A stretch of DNA of 64,000 nt from Endocalyx cinctus. Its lineage: Eukaryota > Ascomycota > Sordariomycetes > Amphisphaeriales > Apiosporaceae. A program made the translations under genes and the position numbers. The stretch is taken from positions 1,302,001-1,366,000 of the forward strand of contig BCKC01000006.1 in assembly GCA_001600455.1 (NCBI GenBank), read 5' to 3'. The notes below the pieces were generated by a model, which saw nothing but the letters and a program-made list of their open reading frames with translations, had not been told where the DNA came from and made no database searches. Every line of letters begins with the position of its first letter. Position 1 is the stretch's first letter. Below, in pieces: positions 21,567 through 33,174 of this stretch.

Positions 21567-24347
21567 TTATTCTATGACTTCGTCTTTAGCAGTGCCCACC
21601 TCTTTTACTTCGTCTCCGGACTCCTTCTTTTCAATGGTCTCTTCTAAGATCGATTCGCCGGCTGTATTAGTAGCTAAGGTTTTGGTTTCCGTCACCGTGT
21701 CATCTTCACCGCTCGGGGCAGATTTCGTTGGTTCGGTAGGCTCGCTATCCTTAGGTTCTTCTGTGTGAACGACGGTAGGTTCTAGTTGCTTGGAGATCTC
21801 TTCTGTTACGGCGGCTTCCTCGGTGAAAGACGGCTTGTTTTCGGATTTCTTCTCTTCTGTGCCACTTCCATCGACTGTCATTGTACCTTCCTCGTCGATG
21901 CTGAAAAGAGTTCGAGTCATGGAGAAGCTAAGAATAGGCTTGCCATTCGATGACGACGGCGGGGTTGACTCTTTAGCAACACTAGCACCCGAGCTCTTGG
22001 CGCTGGGAGCTCTACGCTGAGGACCTCGAGCCCGGCCTTTTCTAGCATCAGAGAGAGGTACCGCCTCCTTTTCCTGGGTCACCGAATCTTCTGCCGCGGG
22101 TTCTTCCTTCTTAGGCGCTTGAGGACCAAGGCGTAGGCGATTGTTGAGATCTGACATAAAACCAGCCTGTAAGGCGGCAATTTTACCCCCTACCGCCCTT
22201 GCTGGTACAGCTGGTTTTGGCTTCGTCGCAGGCGCCTCGGATTCTTTATTTTCCGGCGTGGCTTTCGAGGGCCGAGCGGGCACTGTTGGTTTGGGGCGGT
22301 CAGGGACTGTAGGTTTCGACGTGTTATCATCTCCAGAACCTGGTTTCCTAGTTGGACGAGCTGGTATGAAGGGCTTCGTAGCGGCGATAGGATCTGCTGG
22401 TGGCTTTGCGGCGTCTTCGGCCTGAGAATCCTCGGCTGATTGTGGAGTGGAGACGGTAGTCGTGTAGTGGAGAGAATCAGGCGAGTCCTCCCAAACATCA
22501 CGGCTGGGGAAACGGTTAGCCATATTTGGACGAGCTTGTATCTCCTTGGACAAATGTGGCTGTTTTCCTGCCCAATTTGGTGGCTTCTGTGTTCGGTACA
22601 AGAAGCTATCTGGATTTATAGCTTCCTTTTCAGCGAGCTCCTCTTGTTTCCGGGCGAAAGCCTGTGCGGGCGTTTCGGTGTCTCGGGGTGGGACATCGAT
22701 CGGAACTCCCTGGGTTAAGCGATCTTCACTTGGTTCGGGGGTGTTGACTTCGGCTGTGCTATGTACGCTATTGGGTGCATCTTCCCAGATATCACGACTC
22801 GGAAATCGCTGTTTTAACTTTTCAGCCTGGGTCAACGGCTTGTTGCCCGACTTTTCATCTTCGGGGAACAGCGGCTCGTATTCCTCAACATCCTCCAAGG
22901 GCGTAGAGCGAATTTCTGGAGGGGGAGGACTATAGACACTACTAGGGCGGCTGGATGGGCGACTTTTGGGCTCTTCCATCTCATGAGAGCTTCCATGTCG
23001 CTCTCGGGGAGGTGGAACGGCGGGTTGAAGCTCATAAGGCGTCGGGTTCTTTGCAACTTCGTCGGACGCTAGGATGGGGTGGCTATGACCATCAATATCG
23101 GTATCACCGTCTGACCCTTTGTCGCCATGTTTGACGTAACCTTTGTAATCAGGTTCGTCAACGTGAATCACGTTGCCATCCTCGTCGATTGCAGGCGAGT
23201 CGTTCACGGCAATTTCAGGGGCCGGAGAGTCTAAATTGACGCCTTCTTGCTTCGGGGCGGTCGATGGCGGACGAGAAATACGTGACGTGTATTCATCGGT
23301 GGCCTGAAAGCCGACTTGCTCGCTGGGAGTACCGGCATATGCAGCTGATGTACCTGTAACAAATTGTTAGACAAATTCAAGAGGGTGTCGGTAGTTTGTA
23401 TTACCAAAACCAGCACCACGGCTACCATTCACTAAATTATTCAAGTCTTTACTACTCATAGAGTAGTCTGTCACTCTGTCATGGAGATGATTGTAATGTT
23501 CCTTCTGACGAAGTTCAGGATGCTTCTCATAGTACGCTTTTTCAAGCTTATCTGTGGACGCAACGCCGTGTCCATGCAGACCGTAGCTGCCAGGAGGCAG
23601 ATCACCGAAACCACGAGCACTCAGTTTCCTGGTATGGTTTTTGCCCGCTTTCGAGCTATCAGCACTGGGGGCCCGAGGCGGCGCTGGAGACGGAGCCTGG
23701 ACGTCGCCCGCGTAGGCTAACATGGGCACGCGTTGGCCTATTTCAGGGATACCTTGCTCGTCTTCCACGTTACTTTCGCTATGGTGGGAGAGCTGGCTGG
23801 TGGTGCTAGCTTTCTTCTTCAGGCTTCGGCTGGCAGAATGAAGCTGATCTTCACCACTGCTGGGGCGTCCAATACCAAAGGCAGCAGCCCTGTCAGAATC
23901 GGTGCGAGTAACGGTGGCGACTCTCTGCTTTGCGCTAGAAGCAGGCATGGTGGGTTTAGGAGCGTGTAATTTGAGGTCATCACCAACGGTGCGGGTATGT
24001 TCTGGAGATCCGGACTGATTACGGGTCGCCTCGGGAGACGAACTGAGTTCTTCGATGGCCGCAGCATACTCTTGACCCTCCTCGCCAACATTGGGCATGC
24101 CAACGCTGGTAGAACGTTCTATGGATTCGCCCAAGTGAGACTGACTATGTCTGGGACTCTTGGTAGAGAATGGACTCTCATTCAGGGGAGAAGGGGCGAA
24201 TCGATCGGGATTGGGAGACACGGATCGATTGAAGCGTTTAACCGGGCGAGGAGGGATACTGGGCATGGCGGACGCATTGCTCTTGTCCTGGCTCCGAGAA
24301 GGACGAGGAGGAATAACCGGAGTAGATTGCATAGTGGCAGCAGACAT
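21567..24347 (-). CDS. AIM21: Aim21-like proline-rich protein (cortical actin patch family)
   Basis: Two exons, 23405-24347 and 21567-23353, with a 51-nt phase-1 intron at 23354-23404, give about 909 residues. The sequence is largely disordered. It begins with repeated IPPRP motifs (VIPPRPSRSQ, SIPPRPVKRFNRSVSPNPDRF), typical SH3 ligands, and ends Glu/Thr-rich. The conserved middle has GHGVASTDKLEKAYYEKHPELRQ, DEDGNVIHVDEPDYKGYVKHG and, near the C-terminus, ILSFSMTRTLFSIDEEGTM. A module of about 28 residues with core RFPSRDxWED(A/S)P occurs twice (about 498-525 and 596-623). In yeast, Aim21 works with Tda2 at endocytic actin patches, limiting barbed-end assembly through PxxP-SH3 contacts. The family name rests on motif memory and architecture, so the assignment is probable rather than certain. 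Confidence 0.75.
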
Positions 24348-26724
24348 ACTCTTTAGGAAAATGAAGAGAAAAAAAAAAGAACAAGAACGGGCTTGTTGTT
24401 AGCTAAAATGTTCGAGAGAACTATGATTGGTATGCGGTCGAGGACAGTACAGCCTATTAAAATACGATTTGGGGAGACGTTAGTGGATAGTGTCTAATTT
24501 AAAAGAAAACAAATATGAAGGATTAAAAGCAACTAGACACGTAGAATATAATAGCAAATAGACTATATGATAATATTGAGATAAACATAGCCCATGTAGA
24601 TTGTAGTTAGGATGGGCTAAAGCTGCCAACATGACTTCGATGAAATGGAAGAACTAATAGAGCTCTAGGTGATAACCATAATAACATTATCAATAAAAGG
24701 AACAGGTATGACCTACCGCATAAATACCACTGTATCAGTGTAGGTATCGAAGTGGATGGTAGTTTTGAGTTGAGTTGATGAGTTTTTGAGTTCTGTATGA
24801 TATTTAGATGTTAGTTACTTGACTTGGTAGGCGGAACACTGAAATTCCATCAAGCTGAGAGAAGAACGGAAACGGACAAAGTCAGATAATATCAGGGAGA
24901 ACGTAGGATAAGTGAATCAAGATAACATGAACAATTGAGGAGAAGAAATAAGAAACAAACAAAAAAAAAAAAAGAAGAAATGGAAGGACAAGAAAATAAA
25001 AGAAAAAGCAGAGAGGGGAGGAGGATTATAGGTTTTTTTGGGCTCTCAGGTGTTAACACGTTCTTCCCATAATGGGGTTTTACTCCAATTGGATTGCATC
25101 ATTTAACCATTCTCATAATTGACTTACACGATAATTGGAGAAGAGCAGGTCTTGAGACGTGGGTAAGCAAGATAGGTTCGAGAAAAGAAAGGAACAAAAA
25201 GAAAAAAAAAGAAAAGATAAATAAAGAAACAAAACGGGACCAAAATATTTTAACCTACTTCGTTATTGTAGTATATATATACGTTACGTATCATTCAGTT
25301 TCAATATACCGAGTCTTACATAGATGGATAAATAGCAAGATACTGTAGTATCCTAAATATAAACAAATCTGAACGCTGAGAAGTTTCAAGAGATTTAAAA
25401 GGTTAAATCGAAGCTATTACAAGACAAGTATTGTTAGGGATGTCGATGACGAACGAGCCGATGATGAAACTGCTATTTCTTGTTAAAGTTTGCTCTTATT
25501 CGATCGATCTCCTAATCGATAGCAGGTAAAAGAGGTTCCCCTGCATGTTGGTTACTTCTTTGCGGTTAGTCCTTTATTATTCTTAAATTTTTATGTATTT
25601 ATTCTTTTTTTTTTCCCCCTTAGAGGGTGGGGTTTACGAAGCAAGCAGGCAAGTTGTTATACGTACTGTTACATACCTACTATGTTATTTGGTGAAGCGG
25701 TCAGAATTTCAGAAACTGAATTCTTGTGATTCGTCAATCTTTGAAAACTTCTTCCCAGCAATTCTCGTAGAGGAACAGGAATCAAGCTACATTTTGCCCC
25801 ATACCTACCTAGGTAGATAATATAGCCCTAAGTTAGGTACCTACATATAGGTGTATAGCTATACTGTACTATACGTACTTATATGTACTTAGTATAGCTT
25901 TATAGGTGGTACCTGGAGGGGCCGAGTACCTACTTTACGCTACTATAGGTATTGAAGATCATTAAGGGTAGTACTCCGTACTCAGTATAGTCGTATATTT
26001 TCCTTGGGGAACATGAATGCACGAAATCAAAATTTACGGTTGTGTGACCTGTTGAATCTTTCTTTACGTATACATAGTAAAGAAGGACGATATAGTATAC
26101 TACCTATGTAGGTATGTACTATGTATATTCCAAGTTCGTACCTATTTATCCATGTTATTTCTCATTCTTACTACTAGTGTAAGTTGGTGGTAGTAAGGTG
26201 ACCTAGGTAGTATATGGCCCCGGGGATATATACCTAGGTATACACACACACGTGTAAGTATACTCTATTACTAAGAGGTTAAGTCAGTATCATCCATGTT
26301 AGATGCATTAAGTGTTAGTATTCGCTTGTATTGTAGTGTAAATGCCTAGGTATCTTATTCAAAGGTCCAACAAACATCTAGCTTCACCGAAACACATACG
26401 TACGAACTGCTTACCGCTCTGAAATCAGATCAAGTCAAGCTATTACTAAATACCTACCTAGGTATACTTCTAAGTATTTGGTATATAATATGAACCTCCA
26501 TTTGTAGACTTTTACGTATGGTATGTGCACTGCATGATTTACGTATGTACTTTTTACAAGTTTATCTTCGTTATACCGAACCCCATCGTCTATCTGGTAG
26601 TGTGCTGCAGGACCCAACCGCTATACCCTCTATAGAAAGAAAGGGCGGGTCACCTGAAAGGTTTTTTATATGCATGTAAACTAGGGAGGTCCTACTGATC
26701 AGCTTCAACCTGTCACACCGTAAG

Positions 26725-26746
26725 AAAAAAAAAATAATAATAATAA
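26725..26746. repeat. A10 followed by (TAA)4
   Basis: A poly(A) tract grades directly into TAA trinucleotide repeats. The same A-run/TAA arrangement recurs at 2582-2618, 29937-29958 and, less cleanly, 63377-63400. Confidence 0.85.
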
Positions 26747-28000
26747 AAAACAGAGTGGGAAGAAAACTTTGATCACGATCAAATCGGATTAGAGTTCAAG
26801 GTTGGTAGTCATAGGGGTTAGCCACATAATCATTAACGAGTAGTGCTAAGATACTGTAATATCGAAAGAGAGGGTCAACGTCGTGGTCTGGCCTTCTTAC
26901 TGCGCCCCAACTAACAAATTCGTATGTCAATAACCCATCCTGAAAAGAGTAGGGTAAGAAACGGTCACGAAGGTATCCATCCGTCCATTCAAGAATATCG
27001 TCCAACAAAGCCTACAACGCATACACGACACTACACTATATATGTGTACAGTACCACAATTGTATACATAGTAGAGAACAACTACAAGCAATGCAAGTCG
27101 AGGATACGAGGGTCAACTATCATATCTCTATACCTACGTATGCAGTATACTGTATATCAGGCCCACTACTCTATAGCACGCCATGTGGGCTGGATAGATT
27201 TGGAACTGACGTCTCTTCGTTCATTCATTCATTTTCTTCGTCATCAATGGGCATACTTGAGGTCATTCGACTCGTTCAATTCCCCACTACCGGATGAATA
27301 AAGAGGCAAGTTGAGCCGGACGACCGAATGAGATATAGTGGGTAGTCGTCTGATGCCGAGATAGGTACTAGGTTAGAACTTAAGGAGATAAAGGAAGCGA
27401 GAGGGGAAAAAAAAGCAATATTTCGTTTTCTGTTTCTCCATAATTGAAGGAAACCGATTCAAAGGTAAAAAAGAAGAAGGTTTGAAGAAACTAATACTTG
27501 TATGAAGATTACCAAACTACCTAGAGGGGGGGGGGAACGGTGTGTTTATTTCTCCTTGTCCCCCCCCGCTTCTTCCGTACCCGTAATCAAGTATCACGGA
27601 TTCTTGGCCCCCGCGGAACATTCGGCCGTGGAGACAAATCCGGAAGAACTGGGGCATATATAGAAATCATGACATATCTATTATATATACCTAGGTACAT
27701 CCACATGTATTTTCTATTTAATTTTCTACATACACAGTAGTATTCTAGACTTTTCCAATTAGCTAATAATAACCTGGTGAACACCCTATCTTGTAAACAG
27801 AAAACCGGGTCTATTATTTCATAACCGGTTCATTTCGATCTCTAAAGAACTTGTTGGGAACCCGTTGAAGCCTCTTCTATGGAGATGCATAGATCTCAAA
27901 AGCTGTGATCGACTAACGCTACTTAAGAGACGTCATTGGTCTGCTTCTCTTCCCTCTCTTTCCCATTAAGGGTCTACACCTTTCCCTAGCGAGGTTTTCA

Positions 28001-28017
28001 CATGCCTCTGAGGCATG
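28001..28017. repeat. Perfect 8-bp inverted repeat with 1-nt loop
   Basis: CATGCCTC-T-GAGGCATG: both arms match perfectly. It lies in intergenic DNA about 540 bp beyond the Tvp18 stop codon, so it could be a palindromic binding site or a hairpin. Confidence 0.8.
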
Positions 28018-28552
28018 ATAGGGTAACGCAGGTCCATGCGATCCTACGGGTAGAATTTACTCTTTTAGCTTCACGATAATTGGGTATGCTATGTAGGTTG
28101 GTAATTTCTCAAAGCAAATCATCGTTTGCAGGCGAACAAGTATATTTCAGAAACTCGTAGCATCTTCCAAACCAGACGGACCAACTAATCAAACGACGCT
28201 TTGAAGCACAAAAAAACGTTTCCCTTCTTCATACATTTATTTGCCCATTGCGCCGTACCCCAGTCCTAAGATAAGCCGGTATCATCAAATTCGCAATGTG
28301 ATAAGAAAAAAAAAGAACCCCTCGAATGAAACAGACATCTAATGCTCCCCGAGCGCTTGCCCGTTCTTCTCTCCTTTTCTTTTACTCGACCACCCTAGCC
28401 ATCACCGAAAACCCGAACAAAACATGCTACGCCTGTGCCGATGCATCTCTTTGTTTTGCTTCACTATTCGGTTTCCCCTTTTGTATGCATACACTCTTTC
28501 GCGCAGGTCAGGACTCTCTCGAACCGTAGATATCCGTTTCCCCCCCACAAGT

Positions 28553-29224
28553 TTATACAATCATCTGCGCCACACCTTGTCCGCCGAGAGTCTTGCTTCC
28601 GACGAAAGCCTGACCCTTGACGCCGGCGAGGGCATAGCAGACGCCGGTCAAGGTAAGCACGACAGCAGCGGCGATCAGGCTGGTGGTAGCGACGGTAAGA
28701 CTTAGCCACTGGACGAGGGCCATGACACCGTAGGCAGCAGCACGCATGTAGTTTCCAGCCACTTTGCGAATCGCATTATCGAAGGCCGAAGACGTAGGAC
28801 AGATGCGAAGGAGCAGAGGCACTTCGATGAATAGGATGACGAAAGATGAAACCCTAGCAAAAAAAGACGAAGTGTCAGAATTTTTCGGCGTTTTTTAGTT
28901 GATAAAACATATAGATACGGCTAGAAAAACTTACAAGGCAAGGATACTGAAGATGATGAGAAGGGGATGGCTAAAAAGGTTGAAGAAGTTGGCAATACCC
29001 AAGGCAAAGCAGAGAATCATGGATAATATTCCTAGCCTAGAGGATTCGATATATATATTAGCACTTGGATATCTCCACGAGGATGTGATTTGGTTAGAGT
29101 TACCATTGTCCATAGATACCTAGTTCTATAGTTAGCTACCGTATCGTTATATGACCATCGGGTATTTTATTTTTGAATCTCACTTACTGAAGTTTCTTGT
29201 CGCAAACTCGTCCTTGAGAGTCAT
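28553..29224 (-). CDS. TVP18: Golgi membrane protein Tvp18
   Basis: Four exons, 29188-29224, 29104-29119, 28935-29036 and 28553-28853, give 151 residues. The introns are 68, 67 and 81 nt. Exon 2 is a 16-nt microexon (GTATCTATGGACAATG). Including it rebuilds the family sequence TRNFSIYGQWLGILSM with correct phase on both sides; skipping it would still be in-frame-like but would delete SIYGQW. Four hydrophobic segments are visible: LGILSMILCFALGIANFF, LLIIFSILALVSSFVILFIEVPLLL, the segment around VMALVQWLSL, and TSLIAAAVVLTLTGVCYALA. The hallmark C-terminus GQAFVGSKTLGGQGVAQMIV is intact. Tvp18 is a conserved small protein of Tlg2-containing Golgi vesicles, of uncertain molecular role. The gene is flanked by deserts. 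Confidence 0.93.
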
Positions 29225-30857
29225 TTTGAAAATGCGCAATCACTAAGGCAAGATCGGACCAAGTGTGAGATGATTACGACGACGGGCTTTTAGATTTCGG
29301 GGGGCTGACAGAATCTGGTGTTCTGGATGATTCGGGAGAGTAATAGAGAGTTGTTTTCAATACTATTAATGAGTATGTTTGATCGTGGTTATTGAAGATA
29401 GAGTAGAGTTATTGATTAGGCTGTGGGCACAAAAAGTAATTTGATAGTCGTCGCAATATACAAAGAACTGAAGAAAGTAGAAATGTTTGAGAGGTAACAA
29501 CAGATGTCCAATTGGAGCTTGAGTGGATCTGTTGTTTCTTTTCTTGTCGGACCCTAACGAGGTTGCTAAGGGACTTACGCCGGGTAAGTAAAGTGCGTGT
29601 AAGTACCTAGGCAGCTAGGCTAGCAGGCTAGGTACTTAAGTACAATCAGCGTCGAAACAGCACGGCAACACGTATTCTTTAGCGTACACAGCCACAAACT
29701 AGCAGTTCCATTTTTAATATACTTGTACACAGACAGACAGACAGAGTTACAGACGGTACACTACCACTACCTACGCGTAGGCTTGGGGGCTGGTAGGCAG
29801 CCAGGCAGCTAGGCAGCTAGGTTTAGCTAGGTTAGGTAGTAAGTATACTCCGTACTTAACAATTAATTGGTAACCCCTTGGCCATTCAAACATGGAACCT
29901 CCGTGAAACCTTCTACACTACAGGATGGAGAAAGCGAAAAAAAAAAAATAATAATAAAGACGGAATTCGGGTTTGAAAATAGTAACATACGTTTAATATA
30001 CTGTTAATTATTAAATACTTAAATATGGAATACGGAGTATTCTTATAAGAGATACCTGATACCGAAAACTAAATTTTATTAAACGTTGTCGTAGTAATAT
30101 TAGTATGCGTATAGTATTCAGCAATTACTCCTTAATACGAAGCACTCCGTACTTAGTACTTACTGTGTAGTACTTAGGTGAAGAGGTTGGTACTACCAAG
30201 CAGCCGAGCAGCCGAGTAGGTATTTTGATATACGGAGTAGTGAACTCCAAGAAAGGAATACTGTCTTCATATTCTGTCTTCATAATGTTTTCTTACATAT
30301 ATATCTTTTAAGGCAGACACTTATTTAATTTCTATTGTGAAATCCATCCATGGGATAGCTATCATTAATTCCCATGACTGCGGATGACGTATACTTGTAC
30401 GTTGACAAAGTACCTACTATTAATATGCTGCACCTGCTGTTATTAACGGAATTCTTCATGAATACAACCGTCACTCTGCCGTGGATGCGGGGACCCCTGC
30501 TTGTTCGTGACTTGATTGATGAACACGTTCAAAAAAAAAATAAAAATAAAAAATAAACCCATAATCTACGGAGTACTAGTGTATGGTCGACAATAGCAAA
30601 TTCGCGTGACCTTCAGAGTTCTTCTCATCTACATGGGCTATCACCTTTAACACTGTTGAATTCTTGAAGCGACGACGATATCCACTTTAACTACCTAGTA
30701 ACCTTACTACATCCAATGAACCCGTCTGATGAATACTCGCGTGTGTGTATAACCACCTCCTTCTCTATTACAATAAGGAACGAAAATACATTTATTATCA
30801 TTCAAATACCACTTAATAACGCTATATCATATTAGATGATCTAAACTCTTTGTCTAG
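29225..30857. other. Intergenic region with CTAGG-type direct repeats
   Basis: No gene seen. Notable content: a cluster of (G)GCAGCTAGG-like direct repeats at 29794-29838, CAGCCGAG repeats at about 30200-30216, a poly(A)-TAA tract at 29937-29958 and four TACGGAGTA/TACTCCGTA copies (29846, 30031, 30231, 30567). The right end precedes the P450 start codon. Confidence 0.6.
29794..29838. repeat. Short direct-repeat cluster, unit about GGCAGCTA
   Basis: The units read GGTAGGCAGCCA, GGCAGCTA, GGCAGCTA, GGTTTAGCTA and GGTTAGGTA: near-identical 8-9-mers in head-to-tail order, related to the CCTAGGCAGCTAGG sequences at 29605 and 35508. Confidence 0.7.
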
Positions 30858-32540
30858 ATGGCTTCTCTTCCCGACTGGTGGCCCCTCTCTGGCGGTGCCA
30901 CATGGGTCGCCATAATCATCACCATCTACATAATCGCATATCAGATGTCGGCAAGGAAGGTTGACTCCCGGGAACCTGCAATCCTTGCTCCCACGATTCC
31001 ATATGTGGGTCATATACTCGGTATGGGCTTATTCGGTGGGAAATACATCAAGAATTTAGGGTATGGGTAATATCAACCAAAAAGGCTCACCAGATTTCCT
31101 GACAACTCCATCTATCAAAGGATCCGAAATCGCAATCTTCGTATATTCACCCTACCGGTGCCGGGCTCGCGCATATATGTCGTTACCGACCCGTCGCTCG
31201 CCGCCGCCGTTCAGCGAGCCTCCAAGACGCTATCGTTTACGCCCATCGTGCCCGAGGTGACGGAGCGCGTACTCGGGCTCGACGGGCCGACCATGGAGAT
31301 CGCCCGCAAGAACCTCGAGCCGGGTCCTGGCGAAGAGAACGGCTTCATCGCCGACATCCACGACCTAGTGTACGGCTGGTTTGGCCCCGGGGACTACCTG
31401 ACCGAAATCACTTTAGATGCTGCGCGCGAGCTAAGCAACGAGATCGCCGACTTCGCCAGGAGCATGTCGACCTGTTCAAAGAGTGGCAGCGGTCCTTCCC
31501 GAATTGGACCCAAAACGGATCTGCTGATGTGGGTCCGCCACTGTGTCACGTTATCCACGGCACACTACCTCTACGGGCCCGATAATCCCCTCGTTCAGGA
31601 CCCGCAGCTTGAGGAAGCCTTCTGGGATTTCGACCATGGCCTTGGGGCTTTGCTCATCAACGTCCTACCATCTATTACCACGCGCAAGGCGTACACGGGG
31701 CGCGAGCGCCTCGTCGAGGCCCTCACCACCTATCTTAAGGAAGATCAGCACAAGAAGGGCTCGAAAATAATTCAACGGCGGGTCGAGCTCGCGCTGCAGC
31801 ACGGGTGGACGCTCGCCGCGACGGCGCGCTCCGAGCTCTCTTTCCTCTTCGCGGGCATCGTCAACGCCACCACCTCTACCTTCTGGATCCTGCTATATAT
31901 CTACGCGGATCAAGAGCTCCTGGCGAAGGTGCGGGGAGAAGTTGACTCGGTCCTCCGCCGAGAGAAGGAGGAAAGTTCCGATGCGAGCGCCAAGTTCCGC
32001 CTGAGTATTGCAGACCTCAAAGACCGCTGCCCCGTCCTCGTGGCCGTCTACCGTGAGAGCTTGCGTCTCGGGTCGGATAACTACTCGACGCGGCTCGTTA
32101 AGGAGAACACACTGTTGCTAGACCGCTACTTCCTCAAAAAGGGAGCCGTCGTGCAGGTAGCCGGCGGTGTGATCCACGCCGACTCATCGATCTGGGGTGA
32201 TCGGGTTCTCGAATTCGACCCTCGGCGCTTCCTCTCGTCTCAGGAGAACAATAAACCACAATTTCACCCGGCCGCGTTTCGCGCCTTCGGCGGTGGCAGG
32301 ACCCTCTGTCCGGGTCGCCACTTTGCCATGAACGAGATCCTCGCCTTCGTCGCCCTCGTCGTTTTACGGTTCGATATCGAGGGGACTGACCCTAAATCCG
32401 GTGGCAGTATCAACGTTCCGAAGAAGAACGACGGCGTCTTGCCCGTTCACATCCTCGAACCAATGAGTCCCGTCCACGTCCGAATTTCAAAGAGGCGAGA
32501 TCTTGCGGACGAGGATATGAATATCGAATTCGATATATAA
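30858..32540 (+). CDS. Cytochrome P450 monooxygenase (fungal, CYP7/CYP8-like architecture)
   Basis: Two exons, 30858-31060 and 31121-32540, with a 60-nt phase-2 intron (GTATGG...CTGAC...CAAAG), give 540 residues. An N-terminal membrane anchor (ATWVAIIITIYIIAYQ) is followed by TIPYVGHILGMGLFGGKYI. Splicing joins IKNLG to IRNRNLRIFTLPVPGSRIYVVTDP. P450 landmarks are the I-helix (SFLFAGIVNATTSTFW), the ExxR motif (YRESLRLG), the PERF-like region (FDPRRFLS) and the heme loop FGGGRTLCPGRHFA with the Cys thiolate ligand. The I-helix lacks the usual acidic residue before Thr (AGIVNATT), as in the CYP7/CYP8 class, where the oxygen chemistry can differ. The substrate is unknown. The gene is GC-rich compared with its flanks and stands in an otherwise empty region beside an F-box gene and a second P450. 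Confidence 0.92.
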
Positions 32541-33174
32541 GAACGGGAGGATATATCATTTCGCAAGCTAGGAAATGGAAAAGACGAGACGAGGGGAGTA
32601 AAGAGGTCGGGCGACAACTATCTCAGTATAAGCTAAGTCATCTTATCATAAATTACACCCGATCCCCTACTTTTTATATCGCAGTTACTTTATTTTTCTA
32701 TGCATGTAAGCTTATTAGAAAGATAATGAATGTTGTTGGATATGAAGATGCGAGCTGCCAATTATATATACGATTTAAACATAAGTATTATTGATAATAG
32801 TTACATTTATGTATATGTGTTTTGATATTTTGCGAACCATTCTGCTAGCATGGACAGCCTATGTCAATTATGGGATTCATGGAGAAAGATGGGGAATATT
32901 ACGTAGTTAGAACTCCACGGTATAGGAGGCAATGCAGCCACTGAAACTATAGTATTCTTCATAACCTTTACGATGTGTATATATGAGCCTAATTTATCAC
33001 ATAAGAACAGCGGCTTGGACAATGCAGACCAGCCAATATATGGCAAAGACGGCCGTCTGTGACATACATCCGAAAGGAGCGCGGAGGACAGGCGTACCGG
33101 CTCGAACTGTATGACAGCCATTGAAACGAACAAATCAGCAGGTGTTTATTTGGGATATGCACGTATGCAAAGTT
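32541..33174. other. Convergent intergenic region, no gene seen
   Basis: This region lies between the stop codons of the P450 and the F-box gene. It is AT-rich and presumably holds 3' UTRs. Confidence 0.6.

Larger units (their letters stand above)
24348..28552. other. Gene-poor TA-rich intergenic tract (4.2 kb)
   Basis: No gene is supportable. The tract contains purine-rich DNA at 24950-25020, four exact TACCTAGGTA palindromes (25806, 26231, 26455, 27688), a TACTCCGTA (25972), a poly(A)-(TAA)n tract at 26725-26746 and a perfect hairpin at 28001-28017. The left end should hold the promoter of the Aim21-like gene. Confidence 0.65.
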
